Below, piece after piece: positions 52,077 through 61,534 of a stretch of 64,000 nt of DNA. The notes beneath the pieces were generated by a model that ran no database searches, was not told the origin of the DNA, and saw only the letters and a list, made by a program, of their open reading frames with translations. This DNA comes from UBA7446 sp038143535 (lineage in GTDB: Bacteria; Bacteroidota; Bacteroidia; Flavobacteriales; Flavobacteriaceae): assembly GCA_038143535.1 (NCBI GenBank), contig JAYQMD010000001.1, positions 1,054,001 to 1,118,000 of the forward strand, read 5' to 3'. A program made the translations under genes and the position numbers. Numbering within the stretch: position 1 is the first letter of the stretch; the number at the start of each line of letters is the position of its first letter.

Positions 52077-52508
52077 TTAATCTGTCTTTATAAATCTGTT
52101 AGTTGCTTGATTGAAGGTTTCCATATGGACCAAACCTTCATGACCTTTGTTTAGTTTTTGAGACACAAAATACATGTGTACCTTAAATTCTTCAAACACA
52201 AGTTTTTCGGGGGTAGGTTGAATGGCTTGTGTGTTGTTTAGCTGTGTCATTAAAAATCCGAAAACCGCTACCGCAGCTATGGCTACAGCCCTGCGCCAAT
52301 TGGTTTTGGAAAACGGTTTTGCGGGTAATTGCCCCTGATAGGTTTGCTTACGCTCACTAGCAATTGCCTCAAAATAGGGCTTGAATTGCGCAAATTTGAC
52401 ATCAACTACTGGCTGCGAAAAGTAGTCCATGAGGATCGCTTCTTGCTCTAGTGTCGCTTGACCCTTAAAATACAAGTCTACGTATTTATGAAGCTGTTTC
52501 AATTCCAT
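52077..52508 (-). CDS. Predicted membrane anti-sigma factor
   Basis: This is a 143-residue protein starting at the ATG at 52508 (MELKQLHKYVDLYFKGQ). The cytosolic part (about 1-72) looks like a short helical sigma-binding domain (DLYFKGQATLEQEAILMDYFSQ), followed by one membrane helix (about 78-97, RRAVAIAAVAVFGFLMTQL) and a short periplasmic tail. A longer frame from 52649 runs antiparallel to nothing but overlaps the sigma gene; it is not used. Its first 23 bases overlap the end of the sigma gene, the classic arrangement for sigma/anti-sigma pairs. Anti-sigma role is inferred from context and topology. Confidence 0.75.
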   Translation of the reverse strand: MELKQLHKYVDLYFKGQATLEQEAILMDYFSQPVVDVKFAQFKPYFEAIASERKQTYQGQLPAKPFSKTNWRRAVAIAAVAVFGFLMTQLNNTQAIQPTPEKLVFEEFKVHMYFVSQKLNKGHEGLVHMETFNQATNRFIKTD

Positions 52509-53004
52509 GATTGTGTGCTTTAATGAGTTGTTCTTTGATTTTTTTTCGTGCCCGTGAAAGCGCAACGCGTACTGCGCCTTCCGATAGTTCAGTAATTCGG
52601 GCAATGGTCTCAAAATCGTATTGCTCAATATCCCGTAATTGTAAAACAAGTTGTTGTTGTTTTGAAAGATCTTTCATAAAGACCATTAGTTTTGAAACGC
52701 TGTCTCGTGCATCAATTTGCTTGTCAAGTGAAGCTGTTGCCTTATCGTGATGATAGTGCACCAATCGCAATTGTGAGGCTTGCTTTGACTTTAACCTGTC
52801 CAAACAATAGTTTTTGGTCATGGTCATGGCGTAGCCTTCAATATTCGATAATGTTGCCATCTGTGTCATGTTTGTCCACAATTTTGTTATTACTTCTTGT
52901 ACCGCATCTTCAGCCTCTTGGGTGGATGTCAACAACCTCTTTGATAAGCGAAACATACTGCCTTGTACAGTCAAGATTCGTTTTAAAAAAATTTTTTCAT
53001 CCAT
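52486..53004 (-). CDS. ECF-type RNA polymerase sigma factor
   Basis: This is a 172-residue sigma-70 family protein with region 2 at about 15-80 (RLSKRLLTSTQEAEDAVQEVITKLW, then MTKNYCLDRLK) and region 4 at about 110-165 (MKDLSKQQQLVLQLRDIEQYDFETIARITELSEGAVRVALSRARKKI). It would direct RNA polymerase to a small regulon, probably including its own operon with the anti-sigma factor and two DUF4252 genes. An S41 peptidase lipoprotein gene starts 114 bases away on the other strand and could share control. No FecI-type receptor partner is present, so it is not a typical iron-starvation system. Confidence 0.93.
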   Translation of the reverse strand: MDEKIFLKRILTVQGSMFRLSKRLLTSTQEAEDAVQEVITKLWTNMTQMATLSNIEGYAMTMTKNYCLDRLKSKQASQLRLVHYHHDKATASLDKQIDARDSVSKLMVFMKDLSKQQQLVLQLRDIEQYDFETIARITELSEGAVRVALSRARKKIKEQLIKAHNHGIETAS

Positions 53005-53118
53005 ATCACAGGTTGAAGATTTACTGGGTGTTTTACAACTAACGAATTTGGCAAAACCTTGTTACAAATTAGGGAAATTTATTTTTATTAACTTGCCTTT
53101 TCGAATCTACTCAAACCT

Positions 53119-54495
53119 ATGAAAAAATTTATTCCGCTCTTTGTTATTATTTTATCTTTAGGTTGTAAGGATGATATTGACGATATCATTGTTGTTAGCA
53201 CTACAGAAAATCTAGAAGTAGAGGATTTTATCTACAAAGTGATGAATTTTGCCTACTACTGGCAAAAGGATGTTCCTAACCTTTCCGACAACAGGTTTAC
53301 AGACGACAAAGAATACACCAACTTCTTGCAATCTTTTGATGGTCCATCTTATTTATTCAAAGGGTTGCAGTTTGAAGCAGACAGGTATAGCGCACTTATA
53401 GACAATTACGAGATCTTTGAAAACAGCATTAAAGGGATATCGCTGAGTAACGGGATGGTTTTTGGCTTGGTTCGCATTTCACTAGACAGCGCTGATATTT
53501 TCGGTTATGTGCAGTATGTACTACCAGGGTCAGATGCTGAAACAAAAGGCGTCGAGCGTGGAGATATTTTTGTAGAGGTCAACGGCAATCAACTCAACAT
53601 TTCCAACTACAGAGAATTGTTGTTAAGTAATGCCAGCAGCTATACCATTGGTTTAGCGACTATCAACAACAATAACATAATATCAAAAACAGGCAACAGC
53701 ATTAGCCTAACCAATACCGAACTAACCGAACAAAGTGTTCACTTGTCAAAAGTAATTCAACACGAAGGCAAAAAGGTGGGCTATGTGATGTATAATAGCT
53801 TTAGCACCGCTCAAGACGATGCCCTAAAAACAACTTTTGCCAATTTGGCCGCCGCAGCTATAGACGAACTTGTGGTGGATTTGCGCTACAACAGAGGTGG
53901 AGCAATATCAACAGCACAACTACTAGCAGGGCTTATTGCAGGAGAATACGCCGACAAGATATTTGGAAAACTCATATACAATGAAAAATTAAGCGCAAAT
54001 AATACGGATGTTAACATCACCAATTCAAATATTAACTTGGGGTTATCGCGAGTATTTTTCTTAACAACAGAAAACTCAGCTTCAGCAAGCGAAATGACAA
54101 TCAATGGATTAAAGCCCTATTTAAATGTGGTTCAAGTTGGCGATAAAACAGAAGGAAAAGACGTGGGTTCAAATCCTTTTTACGATTATATTGACAACAA
54201 CAGAACCATAAACCCCAACCACAAGTACCTGATGCTACCCATCACATTTAAAAACTACAACAGCGAAGGCGTGGGCGACTATTCCGAAGGCTTAATGCCC
54301 AACATATCCATTGCAGAAACCTTATCTAATATGGGGGTGCTTGGCGATGTGGAAGAACCCATACTTAAGAAAGCACTAGAATACATAAGCGGGCAAACTT
54401 CTGGAAGCATATCAATAGATTCCAACAGCTTACCCGCATCATTCGTTGCGCTTCAAACCGAAGCCGGGAGGACAATTTATTTTCCCAAAAACTAA
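53119..54495 (+). CDS. S41 family peptidase lipoprotein (PDZ)
   Basis: This is a 458-residue periplasmic or surface C-terminal-processing-type protease. The lipobox LSLGC ends at about residue 16. A PDZ-like domain lies at about 130-195 (FGYVQYVLPGSDAETKGVERGDIFVEVNG). The S41 core has VVDLRYNRGGAISTAQLL and the serine block FLTTENSASASEMTINGLKPY, giving Ser of SASASE as the nucleophile with a lysine expected downstream (DKTEGKDVG). It is divergent from the ECF sigma gene, and ends with a 4-base overlap with the convergent TonB receptor gene. Could process secreted or envelope proteins; the link to the sigma factor is inference. Confidence 0.88.
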   Translation: MKKFIPLFVIILSLGCKDDIDDIIVVSTTENLEVEDFIYKVMNFAYYWQKDVPNLSDNRFTDDKEYTNFLQSFDGPSYLFKGLQFEADRYSALIDNYEIFENSIKGISLSNGMVFGLVRISLDSADIFGYVQYVLPGSDAETKGVERGDIFVEVNGNQLNISNYRELLLSNASSYTIGLATINNNNIISKTGNSISLTNTELTEQSVHLSKVIQHEGKKVGYVMYNSFSTAQDDALKTTFANLAAAAIDELVVDLRYNRGGAISTAQLLAGLIAGEYADKIFGKLIYNEKLSANNTDVNITNSNINLGLSRVFFLTTENSASASEMTINGLKPYLNVVQVGDKTEGKDVGSNPFYDYIDNNRTINPNHKYLMLPITFKNYNSEGVGDYSEGLMPNISIAETLSNMGVLGDVEEPILKKALEYISGQTSGSISIDSNSLPASFVALQTEAGRTIYFPKN

Positions 54496-56390
54496 AAGGC
54501 ATAGCGCAGGGCTATGTTTAGGTTACGTCCCAGCGTGGTAAAGCCAAATATCTCGGTGTATTCCACATCAAAAATATTGGTTACAGCTAAACTGGCTGTG
54601 GTATTTCCAATAAAATCTGGAAAGGCAATACGTACATCTACCAAGGCATAGGCATCCAATTTTTCTTGTGCAAAGGCTTGGTTTACATCATAACGTGATC
54701 CTATATAACGCCAATGCAATCCCCATTGTGTTTTGGGTGCTGCATAGTTCAGACCAAGGTTGGCTGCATGCTTGGGCAGGCGCAAAGGCGCTTGGTCCAC
54801 CTTTTCGGTAAAGGTGTAGTTAGTTTTGATATTCCAATTCTTTAGGCCCCAATTGGCCGCTACCTCCACTCCACGTACTTTAAATATCCCTGGACGATTT
54901 TGATATCCCATAAAATTGGATAAAGAGACAAAATCCACAAAATTATCCTCTTCCCGTTGGAAGGCAACCACGGTAATGCGGCTGTTATCTGTCATTTTTT
55001 CTACACCCAATTCAAGGGTTTGGTTTTCTTCGGGCGTTAGCTCCGTGTTGCCATATAGACCGCTGTAGAGTTTATACTGCGATGGTGCAATAAATGATGT
55101 AGCCCAAGAACCAAAAAACTTAAGATAGCCACCAGATGAAAGCTCTGTTACATAAAACGGATTAATCGTAAAGGTTTGGTGACTGCCAAACTCGCTGTGT
55201 ACGGAGTTCCGCACACTGGCGTGTAGGGCATAGCCCTTGGCGTGTTGCCACTGTCCACTAACAAAAATCGCAACATTATCATGCGCATAGGTTTCAGAAT
55301 CATAGACGCTCTTAAAACCAGAATCAATGTCTTGGTAAAAAAGACCGCCTAATAGCGTCAGCTCGTCCGATGCGCGGTGACGCCAAGTGAGTTCTGTCGT
55401 AAACATAGCTGCTGTGTAATCCGACGGGAACCCGTCTGCATAAGAACGAGAGGTATCTGTCCAAGAAAACTGCGCTTGAATATTAGAGGTACCCTTAGTG
55501 TAGGAAGGCATAAAACCAATCCGTTGTTGTTTGCTCACAAATGAATAATTGGCATCGGCAAAACTGGGAAAGATGCTGTCGAAGTTGGCATCAAACACAT
55601 CTCGTTGCAAATAGGCCGACCAAGCCCAAGGGCTGTTATATTGACTTTGGACACTGAACTGTATGTTTTCTTTTTCAACGGGATCGTTTTCCGTACCCGC
55701 CACAGACGACATCCCATCTGATGCTAGTCGTTGCACTGAGCCGGCTAGGGCCACATCGCCTAGTTGATGCTGCACCTCCACAAACTGCTTACTCAAGTCA
55801 GAAAGCTTGCCAAATTTTTGATCAAATGTATTTTGAGTACCCCACTCTTGGGCAACCGTAAGCTTGGTTTTTTGTGTCAGTTCCTTTTTGGTAGTGATGT
55901 CTATAACGGCGTTAGCTGCCCCGCTGCCATACAGGCTACTTGACGCCCCCTTAACCACTTCAATGGTAGCTATTTGGTCTAAAGCTAACAGACGCAAATC
56001 AAAATCCGATTCGATTTGAGAGGGGTCACTGACCACCACACCATCGATGCGGATAAGCACCTGTCGGTTATTACCTCCACGAATAAAATAGGACAGGTTT
56101 TGTCCAGGGTACAGTTGGGCACCCGATATGTATATTCCGGCGTATTGATTGAGTAATTGCGCTAGCGATATGCCCTTGTTTTTAGCTATCTCTGCTGCGC
56201 TGATGTGCACAACGGCCTTGCCGCTGTTTTTCCTAGACTTCGGAATACGCGTATCCGAAACAACTACTTCTTCCAATTGCTCTTGCGCATGGACGGTAAT
56301 TATACAAAATAGCATTGCTGCTAATAAATATCGCTTGTTAAGTTGTTGTAATAATGAACCGATAGTGCTTATCCCGAGCACGCACAGCAT
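54492..56390 (-). CDS. TonB-dependent receptor, BtuB-like (cobalamin), under riboswitch control
   Basis: This is a TonB-dependent outer-membrane receptor of about 632 residues for vitamin B12 uptake. A signal ends at VHAQ, followed by a TonB box-like EEVVVSDTRIP, a plug domain (SYFIRGGNNRQVLIRIDGVVVSDPS, EVVKGASSSLYGSGAANAVIDI) and a 22-strand barrel to the C-terminal LNIALRYAF. A cobalamin riboswitch lies immediately upstream, supporting B12. Start choice: the frame is open through the riboswitch to 56417, but that part translates the riboswitch itself, so I take the ATG at 56390, with an AGGAG just before it. An ATG at 56315 would leave only a short signal. Overlaps the S41 gene stop by 4 bases. 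Confidence 0.88.
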   Translation of the reverse strand: MLCVLGISTIGSLLQQLNKRYLLAAMLFCIITVHAQEQLEEVVVSDTRIPKSRKNSGKAVVHISAAEIAKNKGISLAQLLNQYAGIYISGAQLYPGQNLSYFIRGGNNRQVLIRIDGVVVSDPSQIESDFDLRLLALDQIATIEVVKGASSSLYGSGAANAVIDITTKKELTQKTKLTVAQEWGTQNTFDQKFGKLSDLSKQFVEVQHQLGDVALAGSVQRLASDGMSSVAGTENDPVEKENIQFSVQSQYNSPWAWSAYLQRDVFDANFDSIFPSFADANYSFVSKQQRIGFMPSYTKGTSNIQAQFSWTDTSRSYADGFPSDYTAAMFTTELTWRHRASDELTLLGGLFYQDIDSGFKSVYDSETYAHDNVAIFVSGQWQHAKGYALHASVRNSVHSEFGSHQTFTINPFYVTELSSGGYLKFFGSWATSFIAPSQYKLYSGLYGNTELTPEENQTLELGVEKMTDNSRITVVAFQREEDNFVDFVSLSNFMGYQNRPGIFKVRGVEVAANWGLKNWNIKTNYTFTEKVDQAPLRLPKHAANLGLNYAAPKTQWGLHWRYIGSRYDVNQAFAQEKLDAYALVDVRIAFPDFIGNTTASLAVTNIFDVEYTEIFGFTTLGRNLNIALRYAF

Positions 56391-56397
56391 GAATCTC

Positions 56398-56565
56398 CTA
56401 GGCAGGTCTCCTGGCACGTACTACTCAACAAACCTTACCATACGATGAGGCGGACAGTGGTTGAAGCATTGAGCGTTGCGGTACATACAGTTGCGGGAAC
56501 AGCAAAGGCCTTACACCTTTTTCCCTTTTTCATCTTCGCATGTTGAAGAACCCAAAAGCTACTAC
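56398..56565 (-). promoter_or_regulatory. Cobalamin riboswitch (limits approximate)
   Basis: Read on the minus strand, the segment contains in order AAAGGGAA, GGTGTAAGGCC, CTGTTCCCGCAACTGTA, the CCACTGT of the B12-box region, and CCAGGAGACCTGCC near its 3' end. These are the conserved landmarks of the cobalamin aptamer. It ends within about 10 bases of an AGGAG and the ATG at 56390, so ligand binding would most simply control translation initiation of the TonB receptor. The outer edges are not fixed by what I can see. No intrinsic terminator is visible between it and the gene. Confidence 0.9.
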
Positions 56566-56615
56566 AAAGTTAGGGTTTTAACCTTATTAATAAAGAAGGA
56601 TTATTGAAAAATATG

Positions 56616-56623
56616 TACATTTG
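56616..56623 (+). promoter_or_regulatory. -7 box for the DUF6580 gene (TACATTTG)
   Basis: TACATTTG is an exact TAnnTTTG match 17 bases before the ATG at 56641. It overlaps the upstream TTG (56604) of the longer reading frame, so that start is unlikely. Confidence 0.45.
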
Positions 56624-56640
56624 TATCATAACAAATTATA

Positions 56641-57125
56641 ATGTCCTTCAACATAAAAGAACGCGTACTTATAAGCTTTATCATTGTAGCTATATTGGTG
56701 CGTTTAATCCCTCACCCCCCAATGTTGCACCCATAACGGCTGTGGCACTGTTTACCGGTACCCACTTTAGTCGCAAGCACTGGGCCATGCTAATGCCTAT
56801 TTTGGCCATGTTAGTGACGGATGTCTTTTTGGGCTTTTCGATGATTACACCCATTGTTTATTTGGCTTTTGTAGGCATTACAAGCTTGGGGTTTGTGCTA
56901 AAAAAAGTGAATATTGGCACTGTAATCCTTAGCAGCCTACTGTTTTTTGCTGTTACTAACCTTGGCGTTTGGTTTTTATACTACCCACTTACCCCCGAAG
57001 GCTTTATAACTTGTTTTACGCTTGCCCTCCCATTTTTTGGATATGCTGTTGTGGGGGATTTGTTTTTTAGTGCAGCCTTACTTTTTGGCTACCGCTATGC
57101 TGCCAAACGATTCCAGTTGGCATAA
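56641..57125 (+). pseudogene. DUF6580 family membrane protein, frameshifted in a C6 run
   Basis: The start codon at 56641 opens a frame reading MSFNIKERVLISFIIVAIL and then RLIPHPP, the normal start of a DUF6580 protein. At 56715-56720 (CCCCCC) the frame is lost; the rest of the protein (NVAPITAVALFTGTHFS onward, several helices, ending AAKRFQLA) is in another frame. One extra C at this run restores a continuous protein of about 160 residues with PHPPNVAPITAVALF, which fits the family. It is a predicted transport protein with 5 to 6 helices, next to the B12 receptor, so a vitamin or metal role is plausible (inference). The break may be a sequencing error, a true mutation or slippage. Confidence 0.8.
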
Positions 57126-57200
57126 AGGTTGGCTTTAATCTGGAATTACAGCAGCAATTTATAGCTGAATAAGTGTACTTAAATTTATTTTTACCACTGC

Positions 57201-58313
57201 TTACTCCTCCGCATCGGGGCGGTCTAGTGCCGTTACTTGGTAGTCCAAGGCGTTTTCTTCACCTGCCAAACGAATGATGTCCTTATCAATCTTTTTAAAC
57301 TCCTTGGAAGATTCGTTGTAGTGATTTACGACAGTACCTATGGTTTTGCCCAAGCGGCCGTGTATGTCCTCAAAAGCGTTGAGGTGCTTGCCGAGTTTTT
57401 CTACGTTCTTCAAGATGTCCTGAATGGAGTTTTCGATTTTAAGGTTGTGGAGCGCCTTTACCGTTATTTGCAGCATCGGAAACAGGCTCATGGGCGATAC
57501 AATCATAACCTTTTTTTCGTAGGCATAAGAAACCAAGTCACGGGAGTTTATCTGCAAGGTTCCTACCCTACTGTTTAGCAAGTCTTGGTATAGTCCGTCG
57601 GCAGGGATAAACATGTAAGCATAGTCGGTGGTGGCTTCGTTGGGGCGTATGTATTTGGCAGTTTCGTCTATGCGCTTTTTAATATCGCTCTTAAAACTTT
57701 GCTCCAAGGCCTTAATCGCCTCGGGTTCGCTGCTCTCCACCATTTTGTTGTAGTTGTCCAAAGAGAATTTGGCATCTACAGGAATGATAAAATCCCCCAC
57801 CTTGACAATGGCATCCACCATTTCACCATTGGAAAAACAGTGTTGCATAACAAACAACTCGGGTGGTAAGACGTTAGCCAATAGGTTTTCGAGCTGTATC
57901 TCCCCCAAAATACCACGCTGCTTGGAATTGCCCAATATCTTCTCCAAAGTTTTCATTTGGTTGGCAAAACTCAACACCTGTTCGTTGGTTCCCTTAATTT
58001 CAGACAAGGCCTTGGTCACGTTGGTAATGGCTTTTTTGGATTCGGCAAACTGTTGGGTAATGGACTGGTTAGACGAGCGTTGATAGTCGCTTATGCCCTT
58101 GGTGATGTTGTCGAGCTTCTGCTCCAGCTCCACACGGGTTTCTTTGGCATTGGCATCTGTTTCTTTACGAATACCCTGAATCTCATCACGCAACTGCGCA
58201 TTGAGTTGCATCAAAAATTCATTGGTAACGTCAGTAGACTGCTTCTTTTGGCTTATAAAATAAAAGACCAACAGTGCTAAGACAACAACAAGTACCGGAA
58301 TCCATTCCATCAA
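57201..58313 (-). CDS. rmuC: DNA recombination protein RmuC
   Basis: This is a 370-residue protein with an N-terminal membrane helix (about 6-22, VLVVVLALLVFYFIS), a long coiled coil (about 25-130) and the RmuC nuclease-like domain (about 145-345) with EIQLENLLANVLP, DFIIPVDAKFSLDNYNKM and YAYMFIPADGLYQDL. In other bacteria rmuC loss alters inversions between short inverted repeats, and an anti-phage role has been suggested for the family. Start could be the second Met at 58310. It lies 40 bases after the carB gene on the same strand. Confidence 0.94.
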   Translation of the reverse strand: MMEWIPVLVVVLALLVFYFISQKKQSTDVTNEFLMQLNAQLRDEIQGIRKETDANAKETRVELEQKLDNITKGISDYQRSSNQSITQQFAESKKAITNVTKALSEIKGTNEQVLSFANQMKTLEKILGNSKQRGILGEIQLENLLANVLPPELFVMQHCFSNGEMVDAIVKVGDFIIPVDAKFSLDNYNKMVESSEPEAIKALEQSFKSDIKKRIDETAKYIRPNEATTDYAYMFIPADGLYQDLLNSRVGTLQINSRDLVSYAYEKKVMIVSPMSLFPMLQITVKALHNLKIENSIQDILKNVEKLGKHLNAFEDIHGRLGKTIGTVVNHYNESSKEFKKIDKDIIRLAGEENALDYQVTALDRPDAEE

Positions 58314-58353
58314 AAAAATATTTGATTAAATATACGTGAAATTGAGCAATGAA

Positions 58354-61205
58354 CTACTTACTCAAATACATCTTGCGACGACCATACAATTCGTAAAACT
58401 CATCGTCTTTCAGGCTGTCGATAAACAAGATGCTCTCGCCCGTACTCTTCATTTCTGGGCCCAGCGCCTTGTCAACGTTAGGGAATTTGTTAAACGAAAA
58501 GACCGGTTGCTTGATGGCAAAGCCCTCTAACTTGGGTTGAAAGTTAAAGTCCTTCACTTTTTTATCGCCCAGCATCACCTTGGTGGCATAGTTCACATAA
58601 GGCTCCTTATACGCCTTGGCGATAAAGGGAACGGTCCGCGATGCACGTGGGTTGGCCTCAATGATGTAAACGATATCATCCTTGATGGCAAACTGAATGT
58701 TAATCAGTCCGACTGTATTGAGTGATAGCGCAATTTTTCTGGTGTGATCTTTTATCTGCTGCATCACAAAGTCGCCCAAGTTAAAGGGCGGTAAGGTCGC
58801 ATTGGAATCGCCCGAGTGTATACCGCAGGGTTCTATATGCTCCATGATACCGATGATATATACGTCTTCACTGTCGCAAATGGCATCTGCTTCGGCCTCA
58901 ATTGCGCCGTCCAGGTAATGGTCCAACAGCAATTTATTGTTTGGTATTTTGTGCAATAAATCCACAACATGCTTAACCAGTTCTTCTTTGTTGATGACAA
59001 TTTTCATTCCCTGACCGCCCAAAACATATGATGGGCGTACCAGTATGGGGAAGTTTAATTCGTCTGCCAATGCAAGTGCTTCATCGGCAGTTTCAGCCAC
59101 ACCAAATTCTGGGTAAGGAATGCTGTTTTTCTTGAGAAGTGTGGAGAAACTTCCACGGTCTTCTGCCAAATCCAAGGACTGGAAACTAGTGCCCATGATT
59201 TTAACACCATACCGCTCAAGCTTTTCGGCCAGCTTCAGGGCAGTTTGCCCCCCAACTGAACAATAACACCTTCCGGTTTTTCGTGTCGAATAATATCGTA
59301 GATATGCTCCCAGAAGACAGGTTCGAAGTAAAGCTTATCGGCCGTGTCAAAGTCGGTAGAAACCGTTTCCGGATTACAATTGATCATGATGGTTTCATAG
59401 CCCGCTTCCGCAGCTGCCAATACGCCATGGACGCAGCAGTAATCAAATTCAATCCCCTGACCAATTCTGTTAGGTCCAGAGCCCAATACCACCACTTTCT
59501 TTTTGTCGGTCACCATACTTTCGTTATGCACATAGGAATTGCCGTCGGCATATTCCATCGTACTCTCAAAAGTGGAGTAGTAGTAAGGGGTCTTGGCCGT
59601 AAATTCAGCAGCACAGGTATCCACCAGTTTATAGACACGGTGAATATTAAATTCGTCTCTTTTTTTATACACTTCGCTTTCCAAACAACCCAACATATGG
59701 GCAATTTGTCTGTCGCCATAGCCCTTTTGCTTGGCCTCTAACAGCAAAGGTTTTTCAATCGAGTCAATTGTAAAGTTTGAAATTTCTTTCTGCAAGTTGA
59801 ACAATTCCTCATACTGTTTCAGATACCACATGTCTATCTTGGTGATTTCGTATATCTGACTTAGCGGAATGCCCATCGCAATGGCATCGTAAATCACAAA
59901 TACCCTGTCCCAAGAGGCATGGGTAAGCTTGTCGATAATTTGGTTGTAATCGGTATAGCCCTTGCCGTCTGCACCCAGCCCATTTCGCTTGATCTCTAGC
60001 GATTGCGTAGCCTTGTGCAAAGCTTCTTGAAACGAACGTCCAATACCCATTACCTCACCAACGGCTTTCATCTGCAAGCCTAGGGTACGGTCAGAACCTT
60101 CAAACTTGTCGAAGTTCCAACGTGGTATTTTTACAATTACATAATCGAGTGTTGGCTCAAACAAGGCAGAAGTAGACTTGGTGATCTGGTTATATAATTC
60201 ATCCAGTTTGTAGCCAATGGCGAGTTTGGTAGCCACTTTGGCAATGGGATAACCCGTTGCCTTACTTGCCAATGCCGAGGAACGCGAAACCCGTGGGTTA
60301 ATCTCAATGGCAATAATATCTTCTTTATCATCTGGGCTAACGGCAAACTGCACGTTACAACCACCTGCAAAGTCACCAATGCTGCGCATCATCTTAATGG
60401 CCATATCACGCATTTTCTGAAAGGTCTTATCGGAAAGCGTCATAGCAGGCGCTACTGTGATGGAATCTCCTGTATGGATACCCATAGGATCCATGTTCTC
60501 AATAGAACATATAATTACCACATTGTCGTTGTTATCACGAAGGAGTTCCAGTTCGTATTCTTTCCACCCCATCATGGCTTTGTCAATCATGACTTCGTGT
60601 ATGGGTGAGATTTCTAAACCACGTCTTAGCAGTTCTTCAAAGTCTTTTTCGTCATAGACAATGGCGGCTCCAGCACCGCCAAGCGTGTAGGAAGCCCGAA
60701 TACATAGAGGAAAGCCGAATTCCTGAGCAATTTCTTTTCCTTTTAGAAATGAGGTTGCCGTGGCTTGTGGCGCCATAGGAACATCGATTTTTTCCATAAG
60801 CTCGCGAAACTTTTCACGATCCTCGGTAATGTTGATGGCATCAATGTTGACACCAATAAGTTTAACTTCGAAGTCTTTCCAAATGCCTTTTTCTTCTGCT
60901 TCAATGCACAAGTTAAGCGCAGTTTGGCCACCCATGGTAGGCAAAACGGCGTCAATATGTGGATGTTCCTTCAAAATCTGAATGATGGATTTTGTGGTGA
61001 GTGGCAATAAATAAACATGATCGGCCATAGAAGGATCGGTCATGATGGTTGCGGGATTGGAGTTGATTAGTATGGTCTCGATGCCGTCTTCTCTCAGAGA
61101 ACGAAGCGATTGGGAACCGGAGTAATCAAACTCGCAGGCTTGGCCGATGATGATAGGGCCGGAGCCGATAATTAGAATGCTGTTAAGGTCTTTTGTCTTT
61201 GGCAT
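58354..61205 (-). pseudogene. carB: Carbamoyl-phosphate synthase large subunit, frameshifted in a G6 run
   Basis: CarB makes carbamoyl phosphate from bicarbonate, ammonia and ATP for arginine and pyrimidine synthesis. The N-terminal part (61205 to about 59250) holds the first pre-ATP-grasp and ATP-grasp halves (LIIGSGPIIIGQACEFDYSG, the oligomerisation domain, VVVLGSGPNRIGQGIEFDY). Translation stops after VQLGG because the run at 59248-59253 has six C (six G on the coding strand) where seven are needed. Adding one restores VQLGGQTALKLAEKLERYG, then TSFQSLDLAEDRG and the second ATP-grasp to the stop at 58354. The restored protein is about 950 residues and lacks the MGS allosteric domain, the usual length in Bacteroidota. 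Start is the ATG at 61205 (MPKTKDLNS). Confidence 0.9.
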
Positions 61206-61252
61206 AAATTGCAACTAAATGTTGATAAAAATCTATCGAATATATATAAAAA

Positions 61253-61279
61253 AAGGTGTCACTGTAAAAGTAACACCTT
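61253..61279 (-). terminator. Intrinsic terminator of rpmH
   Basis: On the minus strand AAGGTGT and ACACCTT pair (7 bp, extendable by three more across one mismatch) and are followed by eight T (TTTTTTTTA). It begins about 23 bases after the L34 stop. Confidence 0.8.
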
Positions 61280-61302
61280 GAAGTTTTAAACGGTTTATTC
61301 AC

Positions 61303-61461
61303 TTATTTTTTGTGACGTGGTTCTGAGGAGACAGATATCTTTTTACGTCCCTTTGCGCGACGTGCTGCCAATATCTTGCGCCCGGCTGCAGAAGCCATGC
61401 GCTCCATGAAGCCGTGTTTGTTACGACGCTTTCTTCTCGAAGGTTGAAATGTTCTTTTCAT
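61303..61461 (-). CDS. rpmH: 50S ribosomal protein L34
   Basis: This is a 52-residue ribosomal protein starting at the ATG at 61461 (MKRTFQPSRRKRRNKHGF), the L34 signature. The core GRKILAARRAKGRKKISV follows. A longer frame starting at 61494 would run across the -7 box and is not used. Followed by a strong terminator that separates it from carB on the same strand, so it is monocistronic here; it is not in the usual rnpA neighbourhood. Confidence 0.97.
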   Translation of the reverse strand: MKRTFQPSRRKRRNKHGFMERMASAAGRKILAARRAKGRKKISVSSEPRHKK

Positions 61462-61483
61462 CAATGTTTTGTTATGACGGCGG

Positions 61484-61491
61484 CAAATATA
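61484..61491 (-). promoter_or_regulatory. -7 box for rpmH (TATATTTG)
   Basis: The minus strand reads TATATTTG, an exact TAnnTTTG match, 23 bases before the rpmH ATG. It overlaps the 5' end of the longer reading frame, supporting the shorter start. Confidence 0.55.
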
Positions 61492-61534
61492 CAATAACTC
61501 CTTTAAGTAAAAAGAACACTACCGCAGAAATATG

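Noticed and set aside
56391..56417. Extension of the TonB receptor reading frame through the riboswitch to 56417
   Set aside because: The extra nine residues translate the conserved CCAGGAGACCTGCC of the aptamer and leave the signal peptide at an odd distance.
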